From contig DARO01000010.1 in assembly GCA_002504405.1 (NCBI GenBank), positions 1 to 41,105 of the forward strand: 41,105 nucleotides of DNA. Direction: 5' to 3'. A program made the translations under genes and the position numbers. The notes below the pieces were generated by a model that saw only the letters and a program-made list of their open reading frames with translations, did not search any database and had not been told where the DNA came from. This DNA is from Methanomassiliicoccaceae archaeon UBA71 (lineage in GTDB: Archaea > Thermoplasmatota > Thermoplasmata > Methanomassiliicoccales > Methanomethylophilaceae). Positions 8,101-16,442 of this stretch are shown here, one piece after another; position 1 is the first letter of the stretch, and each line of letters starts with the position of its first letter.

Positions 8101-10515
8101 CGAGTCTATCAGATCCAGCACCTCCCTGGCGCTCTTGAGGTCCATGTCGTCCTCCATGACCTCGCGGTAGGTCTCCTCGATTACGGGCACACCGTCCATT
8201 TCCCCGAGCGTCTCCAGAAGATAGGTCGAACGTATCTGCTGCCTGTTCACCGAGATGGGACGGCCCATGTAGTTCCTGAGTATCATGAAACTGCGGGCGG
8301 CGGTGTGCCTGAAGCGGAGCTTGAAGATCTCCGAGTCCTTTATGGACTTGCGGAGAACCTGCTCGAGTTCCGACGCCCTTATCAGGCCCGGGATTCTGGA
8401 GATGTCGAACTTCCTGGGACACCCCAGCATGAAGCTGTCGTCGGATATCGTCACGGACACGTTCGCGCCTATCATCCCTGACATCCTGTACGCATACGCC
8501 CTGGAGAGCGCGTCGTTCACCCTGCGTCCGAACGGGAAGTGGAACACGAGCTTCTGGTTTCCGGACGGGTCGATGTACTCCTCGACCGCTAGACGGTCGC
8601 TGTCCGGGATGAACCCCGCCACTGCCTGCTGCTCCCTGAAATACGACAGCATGCTCCTGGCCGACCCCTCGTCCACATCGAACTCGGACACGAGCCCGCC
8701 TATTGCCTCATCGTCCGGCAACTCGATGCGCGACGACATCTCCTTCCTGAAACGGGCTATGTCCATGGACAGGTCGAAGCTCCTGGGGAGCATCTCCCCC
8801 GCCCAGGATGGCACCGTGGGCTTCCTGCCGTTCGCCTCCTTGACGTAGGCGGTCATCCCCTTGGAGCGCACGAACTCGAAGGACCTCCCGCCCAGGACGA
8901 AGACGTCCCTGGGCGACAGCCTCTCGACGAACTTCTCGGACAGCTCGCCTGCTGTCGTCCCGTGGTTGGTTATCACGCGGTAGTTCGCCTCCTCCGGGAT
9001 CGTGCCCAGGTTCATGAAGTAGATCATGCGAGAGCCCTTCTTCTTCCCGAACTGGCCGTCCTCCTCGTCGTACCAGATCTTCGAGTAAACCCCCTCGAAG
9101 TCCTCCTTGCTCCCGAGGTACTTCAGAACGTTCCTGAAGCTCTCCTCGGGCAGCTCCCTGTAGCAGTAGGAGCCCCTGACGAGCCTGTACGCCTCCCCGA
9201 CATCCCACCTGCTGTCCAGGCTCATCCCGACAACGGTCTGGGAGAGGACGTCCAGGCAGTTCTCCGGGATGCCGACCCTGTCTATGTCCCCGCGATGGGC
9301 GGCACGGCACATGACGGCGCACTCCACCAGGTCGTCCGGATCGAACACCAGCAACCTCCCCTTCGCCACCTTGCCGAAGCTGTGGCCGCTCCTGCCTATC
9401 CTCTGGAGCCCCTTCGCCACCGACTTGGGGGACCCGATCTGGCACACCAGATCCACGGAGCCGATGTCTATGCCAAGCTCCAGGGAAGTGGACGAGACGA
9501 CGCACTTGATCTCGCCCCTCTTCAACCTCTCCTCCACGTCCAGGCGGATGTCCTTGCCAAGGGAGCTGTGGTGAACCTCGATGTTCTCCAGGCCACGCTC
9601 CTTGAGCTTGTATACCACGCTCTCCGCCCCGGACCTGGTGTTCGTGAAGACAAGCGTCGTCTCGTGCTGATCGATCAAATCCTTCAGGGTGTCATACATC
9701 ATCGAATTGACCATGTCCGACGAAAGGGTCGTCATGTCCTCGGTCGGGCATATGACCTTGAGGTCGAGCTGCTTCTTCGAACCCGACTCGATCAGCGCCA
9801 CATCGCGAACGGACCCGTCGGCCTCGCACCCCACCAGGTACCCCGCTATGGCCTCTATGGGAGCCAGCGTCGCGGAAAGCCCGATCCTGACGAAATCGCT
9901 CTCGCAGTGATGCCGGAGGCGCTCCAACGTCAGCGACAGGAAGGCACCCCTCTTGGAGTCGCATATGTCATGAATCTCGTCGAGGATGACCCATTCGACC
10001 TTCTTGAAGGACTCCTTGAACTTCGGAGCGGCCAGGATCAGCGCAAGGCTCTCGGGAGTTGTGATCAGAATGTGCGGCGGATGCCTGACCATCCTCTGCC
10101 TCTCGTTTTGCGGGGTGTCGCCGGAACGGACGGCCACCCTGATGTCCGGTATGTCCATCCCGTGCGCGGCTGCCACCTCCCTCATCTCGGCGAGGGGCGT
10201 GTTCAGATTGCGGTTGACATCGTTGGCCAGCGCCTTCAGGGGCGATACGTAAATGCAGTAGACCCTTTCCTCCAGAGTCCCTTCCCTGGAGTAACGCGTG
10301 AGCTCATTGATGATGCTGGTGAATGCCGTGAGGGTCTTGCCCGATCCTGTCGGGGACGATACCAGGACGCTGCGCCTGCTGTGTATCACGGGGATGGCCA
10401 TGGACTGAGGGATAGTCAGCCCCTCGAACCTCTCGTTGAACCAGGTCGAAATAAGAGGCTCCGTCAGCCCCATGACCTCGTCCTTTGAATATCTCCTGTC
10501 CACCTTCTCGATCAT
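5149..10515 (-). CDS. lhr: Giant Lhr-type superfamily 2 helicase (about 1788 aa)
   Basis: The N-terminal helicase core has Walker A SSPTGSGKT (about 53-61), motif Ia VSPLKALAND, TTPES, DEIH box ILDEIHDI (about 177-184), SAT (about 214), and motif VI QRIGRSGHSFG, the Lhr signature. The Lhr winged helix and core domain follow to about 900. Another ~900 residues carry several winged-helix-like units (e.g. EIAFSLSISDSDVRAALESL, TMRQLLHETNMDKEALKQSILRL, SRKELIDRSPYSQETTVEALNEL). Archaeal aLhr proteins are usually about 900 aa and bacterial Lhr about 1500, so this one is unusually long. Start: ATG at 10515, with SD GGTGGG just upstream and TATA TTATAAAC at 10549-10556. An ATG at 10539 is too close to the TATA box. 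Lhr helicases act on branched or RNA:DNA substrates in repair. Confidence 0.88.
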   Translation of the reverse strand: MIEKVDRRYSKDEVMGLTEPLISTWFNERFEGLTIPQSMAIPVIHSRRSVLVSSPTGSGKTLTAFTSIINELTRYSREGTLEERVYCIYVSPLKALANDVNRNLNTPLAEMREVAAAHGMDIPDIRVAVRSGDTPQNERQRMVRHPPHILITTPESLALILAAPKFKESFKKVEWVILDEIHDICDSKRGAFLSLTLERLRHHCESDFVRIGLSATLAPIEAIAGYLVGCEADGSVRDVALIESGSKKQLDLKVICPTEDMTTLSSDMVNSMMYDTLKDLIDQHETTLVFTNTRSGAESVVYKLKERGLENIEVHHSSLGKDIRLDVEERLKRGEIKCVVSSTSLELGIDIGSVDLVCQIGSPKSVAKGLQRIGRSGHSFGKVAKGRLLVFDPDDLVECAVMCRAAHRGDIDRVGIPENCLDVLSQTVVGMSLDSRWDVGEAYRLVRGSYCYRELPEESFRNVLKYLGSKEDFEGVYSKIWYDEEDGQFGKKKGSRMIYFMNLGTIPEEANYRVITNHGTTAGELSEKFVERLSPRDVFVLGGRSFEFVRSKGMTAYVKEANGRKPTVPSWAGEMLPRSFDLSMDIARFRKEMSSRIELPDDEAIGGLVSEFDVDEGSARSMLSYFREQQAVAGFIPDSDRLAVEEYIDPSGNQKLVFHFPFGRRVNDALSRAYAYRMSGMIGANVSVTISDDSFMLGCPRKFDISRIPGLIRASELEQVLRKSIKDSEIFKLRFRHTAARSFMILRNYMGRPISVNRQQIRSTYLLETLGEMDGVPVIEETYREVMEDDMDLKSAREVLDLIDSGEMGVGLIPYSGTPSPFAHSAILSGFSDIVLMEDRSALLRELHRKVLYRALGDSVSEFEFTEEQVIPYFAQKPPRVTCKADIPKLLEITGPLQAIRERGRNIYAYTDEDKKTVDSWVRELIEDGSVGTVFLDEPHIMVASEIQYYAAATRRDRELTDVDRRVYDRITGRTAMSEVSADLEISEDVTFRSVRKLESMYLVTRTGIAGNNRWYFSKAEFPDVDRTAAVDRIILRFLGCFAPATAQEIAFSLSISDSDVRAALESLVAEEEVSRGRFLISEDDQYMLRIDHMRLKAGRDNVYDYETVDRYRLTKGEHFGSIREFFRFYGSAGSELDVYSRVDGFDLSEWYAMRESGEILLGRFVRGKVRFVLREDADRYAALRRQEYTQDDMKVLNMIAGMGKATMRQLLHETNMDKEALKQSILRLDCSLMIIRDFDEKEDWGTENTYAVYHPGVPEGDPAAELIAGAIRAYGPIPVSGLRYLVDVPLDVIEAVAADVGAVTVSVGEGQVPMLVMEEELPALESVEPSEPPVRLLSLYDPDLGSKWAEISARYGDRWIYPFVRGDTLVGAAEIWEMSGCIEIRSMDLDSPDLLPEALDAVEFVMGFFRMKGTDIVRIREVLGTDAAELDDTSKEVLASHGYHFVNGFWACGKFEPWTMMPQEMLSYVFSRQRVGHDQRYPTVSEAIASRGYIRGDQEVMTRVIEKTTMKKQMERGGMMKMCLSPAYIGYTDSAHAALYRAEKGYVPAGDVRGVLNIIQRDQPISRKELIDRSPYSQETTVEALNELSRYSVIYQDGDSRYNEVPEPDIGQYAAILEIVRGHFRDFGIFSAETLSQFVGGRMSVTRRVLRDLEEEGLVKKGFFLRDDPTLMWMLSDDVGKRPPRFSDGFVLNSQDNLHIYLRGMIRDETGERTSSVIFSGTRVVGWFSGKVCAGGAKVEGFEGSERASRILKEAAQSVGVRLETQRQREDDDWDVSEFYMKVNPGA

Positions 10516-10548
10516 CAGCCCACCAATCAAGGGGCCCATGAACAGTCC

Positions 10549-10556
10549 GTTTATAA
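10549..10556 (-). promoter_or_regulatory. TATA box of the lhr-type helicase gene
   Basis: The minus-strand TTATAAAC predicts a transcription start near 10525. That leaves a short leader of about 10 nt holding GGTGGG (10519-10524) before the ATG at 10515. This supports the shorter of the two possible starts. Confidence 0.5.
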
Positions 10557-10623
10557 TTCTTGCGCGCCCGCGCGAGCGTACGTCCAGAGGGCTTTCTCAA
10601 CACCCGAATGACCCATACCAAGC

Positions 10624-10632
10624 TAATATAAC
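10624..10632 (+). promoter_or_regulatory. TATA box of the surface-protein gene
   Basis: TAATATAAC centred 27 bp before the ATG at 10655. This is the spacing expected for a leaderless archaeal transcript. It lies in the 115-bp divergent intergenic region shared with the helicase gene. Confidence 0.5.
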
Positions 10633-10654
10633 CGAAAGAAGGGATTAGGGAACC

Positions 10655-11572
10655 ATGAACATGAGGAAGACGGCGCTCCTGGCGACCGTGACGATGATCC
10701 TCCTCGCATCGGCCGTCGTGGCTACAGTCGCCGTGTCCGAGGGAGCATCCTCGAACGATCCGACCACCTCGGAGGTCATGGTGTACGGATACGTCACCAA
10801 CCTTTCCGATCAGGAGGCCAACACCCCGCTTGAAGGCGTCCAGGTCGAGCTCTATACCGGCCCGGAGCCAACCATCAACGGGGCCCTGCTCACGTCCACA
10901 ACGGATGAGAACGGACGCTTCGAATTCACGTTCCAATACACACAGGGGAGCGCGGTTTACCTCATGCTTACCTACAGCGGATACGCCGTCCGCTCGCTCC
11001 CCGACCTGTCTATGGAGATGGTGGGGGATGGGTACATCCGTGTGGTCCTTGAGGATGACATGCTCGACGACGATGGGAACTACGCGCTGACCGGGTCCGC
11101 CGACGGATACCACGCCATCGTGATGGCCATAACCAACGGGATCATCTATGGAACGGTCTACGGTGTCGACGACAACGGGAACAGGAGGCCGTTGAACGGG
11201 GCGGAGGTCATCCTCGTATCCGAGAACTCCGTCAACTACAAGGTTCACACCGACCAGTCTGGATACTTCTACGCCGAGGTCCCCTACGGGGACTACACGA
11301 TGACAGTGTCCTGCCAGGGGTATACGACCATGGATCCCGTCACGGTGTCCACTGGCTCGGATTCTCCGATCGTCGTGGAGATCAATGAGGTCAGCAGCGC
11401 GGTGTTCCTGGGACTAGACAGCGCCCATACCCTTATGGTGATCGGGATCGTGCTGATGGCGCTCATCCTGGCGATCGTGTTCACGATCATGCATTGGTCC
11501 AACAGGACCGGTACGGACATAACCATCGTCACCGAGGAGGACGACGATGGTGACGAGGTCAATCACCGGTGA
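10655..11572 (+). CDS. Membrane-anchored extracellular protein with two carboxypeptidase-regulatory-like beta domains
   Basis: 305 aa. An N-terminal signal segment (MNMRKTALLATVTMILLASAVV) is followed by two Cna-B/CarboxypepD_reg-like beta-sandwich units. Unit one (about 40-130) includes TPLEGVQVELYTG and TTDENGRFEFTF. Unit two (about 165-250) includes RPLNGAEVILVS and TDQSGYFYAEVPYGDYTM. A C-terminal transmembrane helix (LMVIGIVLMALILAIVFTIM, about 265-285) precedes a short acidic cytoplasmic tail. Most of the protein should face outside. Domains of this type are common in archaeal surface proteins; the specific partner is unknown. The 3' end overlaps the fumarase beta gene tail-to-tail by 14 bp. 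Confidence 0.72.
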   Translation: MNMRKTALLATVTMILLASAVVATVAVSEGASSNDPTTSEVMVYGYVTNLSDQEANTPLEGVQVELYTGPEPTINGALLTSTTDENGRFEFTFQYTQGSAVYLMLTYSGYAVRSLPDLSMEMVGDGYIRVVLEDDMLDDDGNYALTGSADGYHAIVMAITNGIIYGTVYGVDDNGNRRPLNGAEVILVSENSVNYKVHTDQSGYFYAEVPYGDYTMTVSCQGYTTMDPVTVSTGSDSPIVVEINEVSSAVFLGLDSAHTLMVIGIVLMALILAIVFTIMHWSNRTGTDITIVTEEDDDGDEVNHR

Positions 11573-12197
11573 CCAGCGATTCCCTGACCTTCTCGTACAG
11601 GCTGTCTCCGTTGGAGTCCATGGCCACTATGAGGGGACCCAGCTTGTCCGCCTCGAATCTCCACATGGCCTCCGCCATGCCGAGGTCCTCCCATTCGCAC
11701 CCGGTGCATCTCGAGAGACCCTCCGCGAGAGTCACTGCCGCCCCTCCGGTGGCCGCCAGGTAGACGCATCCGACCTCCTTCATGGCCTCCGCCGTCTCCT
11801 TGGACATCCCGCCCTTGCCGATGATCGCCCTGATCCCGAACCTGCGGATCATCGCGGGCTCCAGGCTGTTCATCCTCGCCGAGGTGGTTGGCCCGGCGGC
11901 GACGACCGACCACGTCCCGTCCCTGCAGGCCATTATCGGCCCGCAGTGGAACACCACTGCTCCGGGAAGGCAATCCGGCACGTCCATCCCCTCGTCCGCA
12001 TACTCCAGAGCGCGGATGTGCATCTCGTCGCGACCCGTGATGACGGGACCGCTCAGGAAGACGGTCTCCCCCAGCTTGAGGGACCTGACGGTCTCCTCGT
12101 CGAGAGGCGCCTGAAGGACCTTCAGAAAATCGCCCCCTGCGAATACTTCACACCCTCCGACGAGATGCGGGCGGATGCGCGACGGGTTGCCCAGCAT
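11559..12197 (-). CDS. fumB: Class I fumarate hydratase, beta subunit
   Basis: The homologous part begins at about LKVLQAPLDEETVRSLKLGETVFLSG and includes GPVITGRDEMHIRA, FHCGPIM, VAAGPTTSARMN and IIGKGGMS, typical of the C-terminal domain of iron-sulfur fumarases. It forms an enzyme with the alpha subunit directly upstream and hydrates fumarate to L-malate. The only in-frame ATG (12197) overlaps the alpha gene by 76 bp and would add about 24 residues with no family match. A CTG at 12125 overlaps the alpha TGA as CTGA and would start exactly at the conserved part. Tartrate dehydratase is the alternative substrate class. Confidence 0.85.
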   Translation of the reverse strand: MLGNPSRIRPHLVGGCEVFAGGDFLKVLQAPLDEETVRSLKLGETVFLSGPVITGRDEMHIRALEYADEGMDVPDCLPGAVVFHCGPIMACRDGTWSVVAAGPTTSARMNSLEPAMIRRFGIRAIIGKGGMSKETAEAMKEVGCVYLAATGGAAVTLAEGLSRCTGCEWEDLGMAEAMWRFEADKLGPLIVAMDSNGDSLYEKVRESLVTGD

Positions 12198-12994
12198 CCG
12201 ATGTTCACCGCGACGGGGAGGCTGGCGGTGTGGCAGAATGCCTTCTTGATCCTGACGCCCAGGACCGTGGTCGCACCTCCGAGCCCCATTGGCCCGAGGC
12301 CCGAGCCGTTGAGCGCCACGAACAGGTCCTCCTCCATCTTCCGGAGGTCCGGATCCGGGTTATCCTCGTCGATCGGCATCAGGAGCGCCTCCTTGGCCAT
12401 CTCGACACACCGGTCGGAGGTCCCGCCTATGCCGACCCCGACGATCGACGGAGGGCACGGACGGCCCCCTGCCTCCAGAACCGCATGCATGACGAACCTC
12501 CTGACGCCCTCGACCCCGTCAGCCGGATTCAGCATCCCCAGACGGGTCATGTTCTCCGACCCTGCCCCCTTCGGGAGGACGGTGATCTCCGTGAAATCGT
12601 CCTCTGTCGGGATGTAGTGGATTATCGGCATGCCCGACCCAAGGTTCCTGCCGTCGTTTGCCCTTGTGAGAGGATCGACAGTGTTGGGCCTCAGAGGGAT
12701 CTCGGCAGTCGCTCTCTCCACCCCGCGGGATATCTCCGCCGCTATGGAGGAATCGAATCTCCCGCGGACGTAAAAGACGGGTATCCCGGTGTCCTGGCAC
12801 ATGGGCTTGCCCATGTGCTCGGCCTTCTTGACATTGTCCATGATGGCGCCCAGCTGAGTGTACGCGACGGGGTTGGTCTCCCATCCGGCGGCCGCCTCCA
12901 ACGCCCACCCTATGTCCTCGGGCAGCTTGGTGTTCGCAAGACGCAGGAGGTTGACGACGATGTCCTCCACTGGCTCGGGCAGCTTGATCATCAT
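12122..12994 (-). CDS. fumA: Class I fumarate hydratase, alpha subunit (4Fe-4S)
   Basis: About 290 aa from MMIKLPEPVEDIVVNLLRLA. Iron-sulfur ligand Cys residues are expected in MCQDTGIPVFYV, GGRPCPPSIVGVGIGG and NIGCWATRR; all three are present. Further family blocks are PLTRANDGRN and LPKGAGSENMTRLGML. It supplies the cluster-bearing half of the two-subunit fumarase. It directly precedes the beta gene and starts 34 bp after the NMD3 gene ends. Upstream ATGs at 13051 and 13039 would run into the NMD3 gene and are less likely. Confidence 0.88.
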   Translation of the reverse strand: MMIKLPEPVEDIVVNLLRLANTKLPEDIGWALEAAAGWETNPVAYTQLGAIMDNVKKAEHMGKPMCQDTGIPVFYVRGRFDSSIAAEISRGVERATAEIPLRPNTVDPLTRANDGRNLGSGMPIIHYIPTEDDFTEITVLPKGAGSENMTRLGMLNPADGVEGVRRFVMHAVLEAGGRPCPPSIVGVGIGGTSDRCVEMAKEALLMPIDEDNPDPDLRKMEEDLFVALNGSGLGPMGLGGATTVLGVRIKKAFCHTASLPVAVNIGCWATRRASARISSEGVKYSQGAIF

Positions 12995-13028
12995 GCGACT
13001 CGAACGGGCAACGATGTATTTGGAACTA

Positions 13029-14057
13029 TCACGGGACATAGTACAGGGCATCGTCGATGGAGACCACCCTGACGGAGTCGCCGATCTCTGCCCCCTCCGG
13101 GACCCTCAGGTCCACGGTGGAGTAGTTGTCCGGATGGAGCACCTGGATCTCCGATCCGGACCTGCTGACGACCGTCGCTTCCTTGAGGTCCGAGGCCTTC
13201 TCGTAGAGCTTGATCTCCGTCATATCCGCGCGCCTCACCGCCCTCTCCCTGAAATCACCCAGGTCGATGACCCTGCCTCCGCCGCTGGATACGCGGACGA
13301 GCTTGCAATGATGGCCCTGGAACACGACCACGTCGCCCACATGGTACTCCGGCAGACGGACGAGGTACGTTATCCTGTACATGTCCTGGCCGTCCGCCGT
13401 CTGCCCCACGAGCTTCGGGGACTCCTTCGTGTCGGCGCAGAATGCGTCCCCCAGCTCCCTCGTCAGGGACTTCCCGAGGGACATCGATGACAGGTAGACG
13501 TCCACGCCGCCGGTGACGATCTCCATCTTCGTGATGAACAGCTGCCTGTTGGTCTGCGCCTGACGGGCAACAGAGTTCTCGACCATGGCCAGGGTCTCCT
13601 CCCTCTCCTCTGGGCTCAGCTTGCCGGAACCCGTCCTGATCTGAAGTATGGATTCGTAGTAGCTGCCCAGCTGCCTGGAGCAGCGCCTGCAGACCGTGTT
13701 CTTTATCCTGACTATCGTGGACGCCTCATCCTCGGCCTCGTACCCCATTACGCTGCATGTCGAGCGGACCGTTACGGCGAACACGTACGGGTCCTGCTCC
13801 TCCGCGAACGTGGACTGGGAGACCAGGTCCGCGTCCCGTATGACAGAGACCGCGTTGGCGGCGGCATCCTGCACGGCGACGACTATGTCCCTGCGCAGCC
13901 ACCTGTCCCCGAACTCGAACTCGCCGCAGTTGGTGCACACCTTCAGATCCACATGGTGCGGCAGGGATGTCAGCTTCCTGCCATCCAGCCAGCAGTCTAT
14001 GCAGAGACCGTCGAGGGACTCCTCGCAGTCCTTCCCGCACTTGACGCAGAAGCTCAC
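13029..14057 (-). CDS. nmd3: NMD3-like ribosome biogenesis protein
   Basis: 342 aa with a GTG start (VSFCVKCGKDCEESLDGLCIDCW) that overlaps the upstream TGA as GTGA. The N-terminal zinc region has CxxC pairs CVKC, CIDC, CTNC and CRRC. It is followed by OB-fold and SH3-like parts (VGDVVVFQGHHCKLVRVSSGGGRVIDL). Eukaryotic Nmd3 escorts the 60S subunit to the cytoplasm; the archaeal homologue binds the large subunit and its exact role is less settled. Position after DUF424 and MCM in one tight run suggests co-transcription with replication genes. Confidence 0.88.
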   Translation of the reverse strand: MSFCVKCGKDCEESLDGLCIDCWLDGRKLTSLPHHVDLKVCTNCGEFEFGDRWLRRDIVVAVQDAAANAVSVIRDADLVSQSTFAEEQDPYVFAVTVRSTCSVMGYEAEDEASTIVRIKNTVCRRCSRQLGSYYESILQIRTGSGKLSPEEREETLAMVENSVARQAQTNRQLFITKMEIVTGGVDVYLSSMSLGKSLTRELGDAFCADTKESPKLVGQTADGQDMYRITYLVRLPEYHVGDVVVFQGHHCKLVRVSSGGGRVIDLGDFRERAVRRADMTEIKLYEKASDLKEATVVSRSGSEIQVLHPDNYSTVDLRVPEGAEIGDSVRVVSIDDALYYVP

Positions 14058-14344
14058 ATCAACACCGCCTGGGCATGCTTGACTCCGCCTATCTCGATGA
14101 CGCATTCCTCGGACACCATGCCCTGGGAGATGGCGACGGCGATGACCTCCTCCCCGACGAGATTGAGGATGGTCACGGACTTCATCCTCTCCACGAACGT
14201 CTCGGGGGTGACTGACTCCCCCTTGTAAAACGTCTCGCTGACGGTGATCCTCGCCCCGTCCCCCTCGAAGGTCATGCCGAGGATGTCCTCGTCGCATGCG
14301 GCCAGGATCCTCTCGTTGCCGTGTATGTGCATCCTTACGAACAT
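14054..14344 (-). CDS. DUF424 protein
   Basis: 96 aa from MFVRMHIHGNERILAACDED. It matches the archaeal DUF424 (COG2412) pattern with CDEDILGMTF, FYKG, and a C-terminal NLVGEEVIAVAISQGMV. The function is unknown. The family often neighbours translation or replication genes, as here between MCM (4-bp gap) and NMD3 (GTGA overlap). The start at 14344 is chosen because upstream codons run into mcm. Confidence 0.82.
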   Translation of the reverse strand: MFVRMHIHGNERILAACDEDILGMTFEGDGARITVSETFYKGESVTPETFVERMKSVTILNLVGEEVIAVAISQGMVSEECVIEIGGVKHAQAVLM

Positions 14345-14348
14345 GAAC

Positions 14349-16442
14349 TCACGTCCTCTTGTATATCCCGGCGGGTGTCTTGTATATCTCGCCGGCATCG
14401 CTCAGCTGCTTGAGGGCCCTGGCGACCTCCGTCTCGTCCAGCCCCTCGTTGGCCCCGTGCTGCATAAGCTCATCGGAGGAGAGGCCGTCGCCTCCGTACT
14501 CCCTCATCACACCGCGTATGATGTCGATCTTGTTGCGGTCCTTCGAGCTTATGCCTGTGGCGATCTTGTCTATGTCGAACCCACCGTCGTCGCTACCCGC
14601 GATCCTCCGGAGGTACTCCTCCACGAGATCGACCGCGCGGTTGGCGTCCAGGTCCGTGACCACGGGGCTCAGCCTCATCTTGGCCGAGGCCTCGGACAGA
14701 CGGACGAACGCCTCCAGCTGCCTGGCGGTGATGGGCACGGTGTTGCCGCCGCCCATGCTCCTTATCCTGAGGAAGCTGTCCTCGATGATCCTCTTGGCAT
14801 CGTCGGTCATTACCGGCGTGATGCGCTTGGAGTACGCCACGTACTTTCTCAGTATCTCGACATCGTACACCGGACGGATGTTGGCCGTGCGCTCCAGGAC
14901 CTCCTTCACATCCACGCCCTCTACGGTCTCACCATCATGCATCATCCTGACCTGCCCCCTCTGGTGGGCTGCCAGGATGTGCTCGGTGATGGCCGTGTCC
15001 TTCTTCTTGTCGGGCTTGTCCGTGAGCACGAATATGAGGTCGAAACGGGACATCAGGGCTGGCGGGAGATCGATCTGGTCAGCGATGGACGTGTCCTCCT
15101 CGAACCTTCCGTACTTGGGGTTGGCGGCGGCGAGCATGGAGCACCTGCACTGCAGAGTGGCGGTTATCCCCGCCTTCGCCACGGAGATCCTCTGGGATTC
15201 CATCGCCTCATGGAGGGACGACCTGTCCTGGTCCGTCATCTTGTCGAGCTCATCGATGCATGCCAGACCCTTGTCGGCCAGAACGAGTGCTCCCGCTTCT
15301 AGCGTCCATCTGCCGTCGCCGAAGTCGTCCCTTACGGCGGCCGCGGTCAATCCTGCGGCGGATGCCGACTTCCCGGACGCGTATATGCCCCTGGGGGCGA
15401 GCATGCTCATGTACCTGAGCAGCTGGGACTTTGCGACCCCGGGGTCTCCGATGAGGAGTATGTGCATGTCGCCCCTCATGACCGTTCCGTCGTCCATCTC
15501 CTTGTGGCATCCTCCGAAGAGCTGCAGGGCTATCGCCCTCTTCACGGAATCGAGACCGTAGATCGACGGGGAGATGGACTTCACGATGTTGTCGTAGAGG
15601 TCCGGATCCTTCGACATCCTGAGGATCTCCTTCTCGTCGTCCGCCGTTATCTGGATCTCGTCGTACTCGTGCTGCTCGAACTCCACCGATATTACATCCA
15701 GGTACGTCTCGAAGACCGTCGACTTGTCCCTCTCGGTCTTCTCCACAGACCTGAGGATGCCGTTCAGGGTTATCCTGTTGCCTGCGGTGACCTCTCCGGC
15801 GATGTCGTCCTCCACATATCCCGTGATCCTCTCCGGCTGTGCGCCTCCCCTGAGGCCCTCGGGGCTCTCCTGTATCTCGATCTTCTGCGTATCGATGTAG
15901 ACCGACGCCTTCTCGTCAAGGTTGAAGCGGGTGGCCTGCTTGTTGCAACCGCCCTCCGGGTTGGAGCACATCATGGGCTCCTTGAGCAGCATGCCGGGCT
16001 GCAGGACCCACATCTCGGCACCGCATCTGGCACATCTGAACAGGGCGTGCGTCATGCGTGGTTTGACTGTTGTGACCTTCCTTGCCAGCCCCTCGACCGC
16101 GACGAGCTTCCTGAGGTGGTCGGCCCTCAGGTTGCGGATCTCCACCTTGGCATCCCTGGGCAGGTTGACGATCCTGACATTGATGGCCTCCCCTGGCCTG
16201 TTCATGCTTGGGACCAGTGACATTGCGGACTTCCTTGCGGATGCGAGGCATGCGTCCGGATTGTCCAGGACGTACATGGCGAAGTCCACGCTGTAGGTGT
16301 TTATGTCTGCGTAATCCACCATCAGGCTCTTCTTCTGGGGATAGTTGTCCGCTATGCAGGCGATGTTGATGCGGTACTTGTCCTTCGAGAAGATGTCGTC
16401 CCATGCGGCTAGGATCTCGCTGTCCTGGAATGTCACGGACAT
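14349..16442 (-). CDS. mcm: Replicative helicase MCM
   Basis: 697 aa from MSVTFQDSEILAAWDDIF. The N-terminal domain has a zinc site (CARCGAEMW ... CSNPEGGCNK, about 145-175). The AAA+ core has Walker A GDPGVAKSQ (about 330), Walker B ACIDELDKM, sensor 1 AAANPKYGRF, and arginine finger SRFDLIF. The C-terminal winged helix reads SSDELMQHGANEGLDETEVARALKQL. It is the hexameric 3'-5' helicase that unwinds at the fork, loaded at origins by Cdc6/Orc1 (encoded at 29.7 kb here). The start overlaps the upstream small gene by 10 bp, implying translational coupling. Confidence 0.96.
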   Translation of the reverse strand: MSVTFQDSEILAAWDDIFSKDKYRINIACIADNYPQKKSLMVDYADINTYSVDFAMYVLDNPDACLASARKSAMSLVPSMNRPGEAINVRIVNLPRDAKVEIRNLRADHLRKLVAVEGLARKVTTVKPRMTHALFRCARCGAEMWVLQPGMLLKEPMMCSNPEGGCNKQATRFNLDEKASVYIDTQKIEIQESPEGLRGGAQPERITGYVEDDIAGEVTAGNRITLNGILRSVEKTERDKSTVFETYLDVISVEFEQHEYDEIQITADDEKEILRMSKDPDLYDNIVKSISPSIYGLDSVKRAIALQLFGGCHKEMDDGTVMRGDMHILLIGDPGVAKSQLLRYMSMLAPRGIYASGKSASAAGLTAAAVRDDFGDGRWTLEAGALVLADKGLACIDELDKMTDQDRSSLHEAMESQRISVAKAGITATLQCRCSMLAAANPKYGRFEEDTSIADQIDLPPALMSRFDLIFVLTDKPDKKKDTAITEHILAAHQRGQVRMMHDGETVEGVDVKEVLERTANIRPVYDVEILRKYVAYSKRITPVMTDDAKRIIEDSFLRIRSMGGGNTVPITARQLEAFVRLSEASAKMRLSPVVTDLDANRAVDLVEEYLRRIAGSDDGGFDIDKIATGISSKDRNKIDIIRGVMREYGGDGLSSDELMQHGANEGLDETEVARALKQLSDAGEIYKTPAGIYKRT

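Noticed and set aside
8962..10488. 508-codon open frame on the plus strand opposite the helicase gene
   Set aside because: It is antisense to conserved helicase motifs (Walker A, DEIH, motif VI); its His/Leu/Gly/Arg-rich product has no recognisable domain. High GC gives long antisense frames.
14058..14297. N-terminal extension of the NMD3 frame to an ATG at 14297
   Set aside because: It overlaps all of DUF424 and has Arg/Gly/His-rich composition; the GTG at 14057 gives the normal zinc-finger start and a GTGA overlap.
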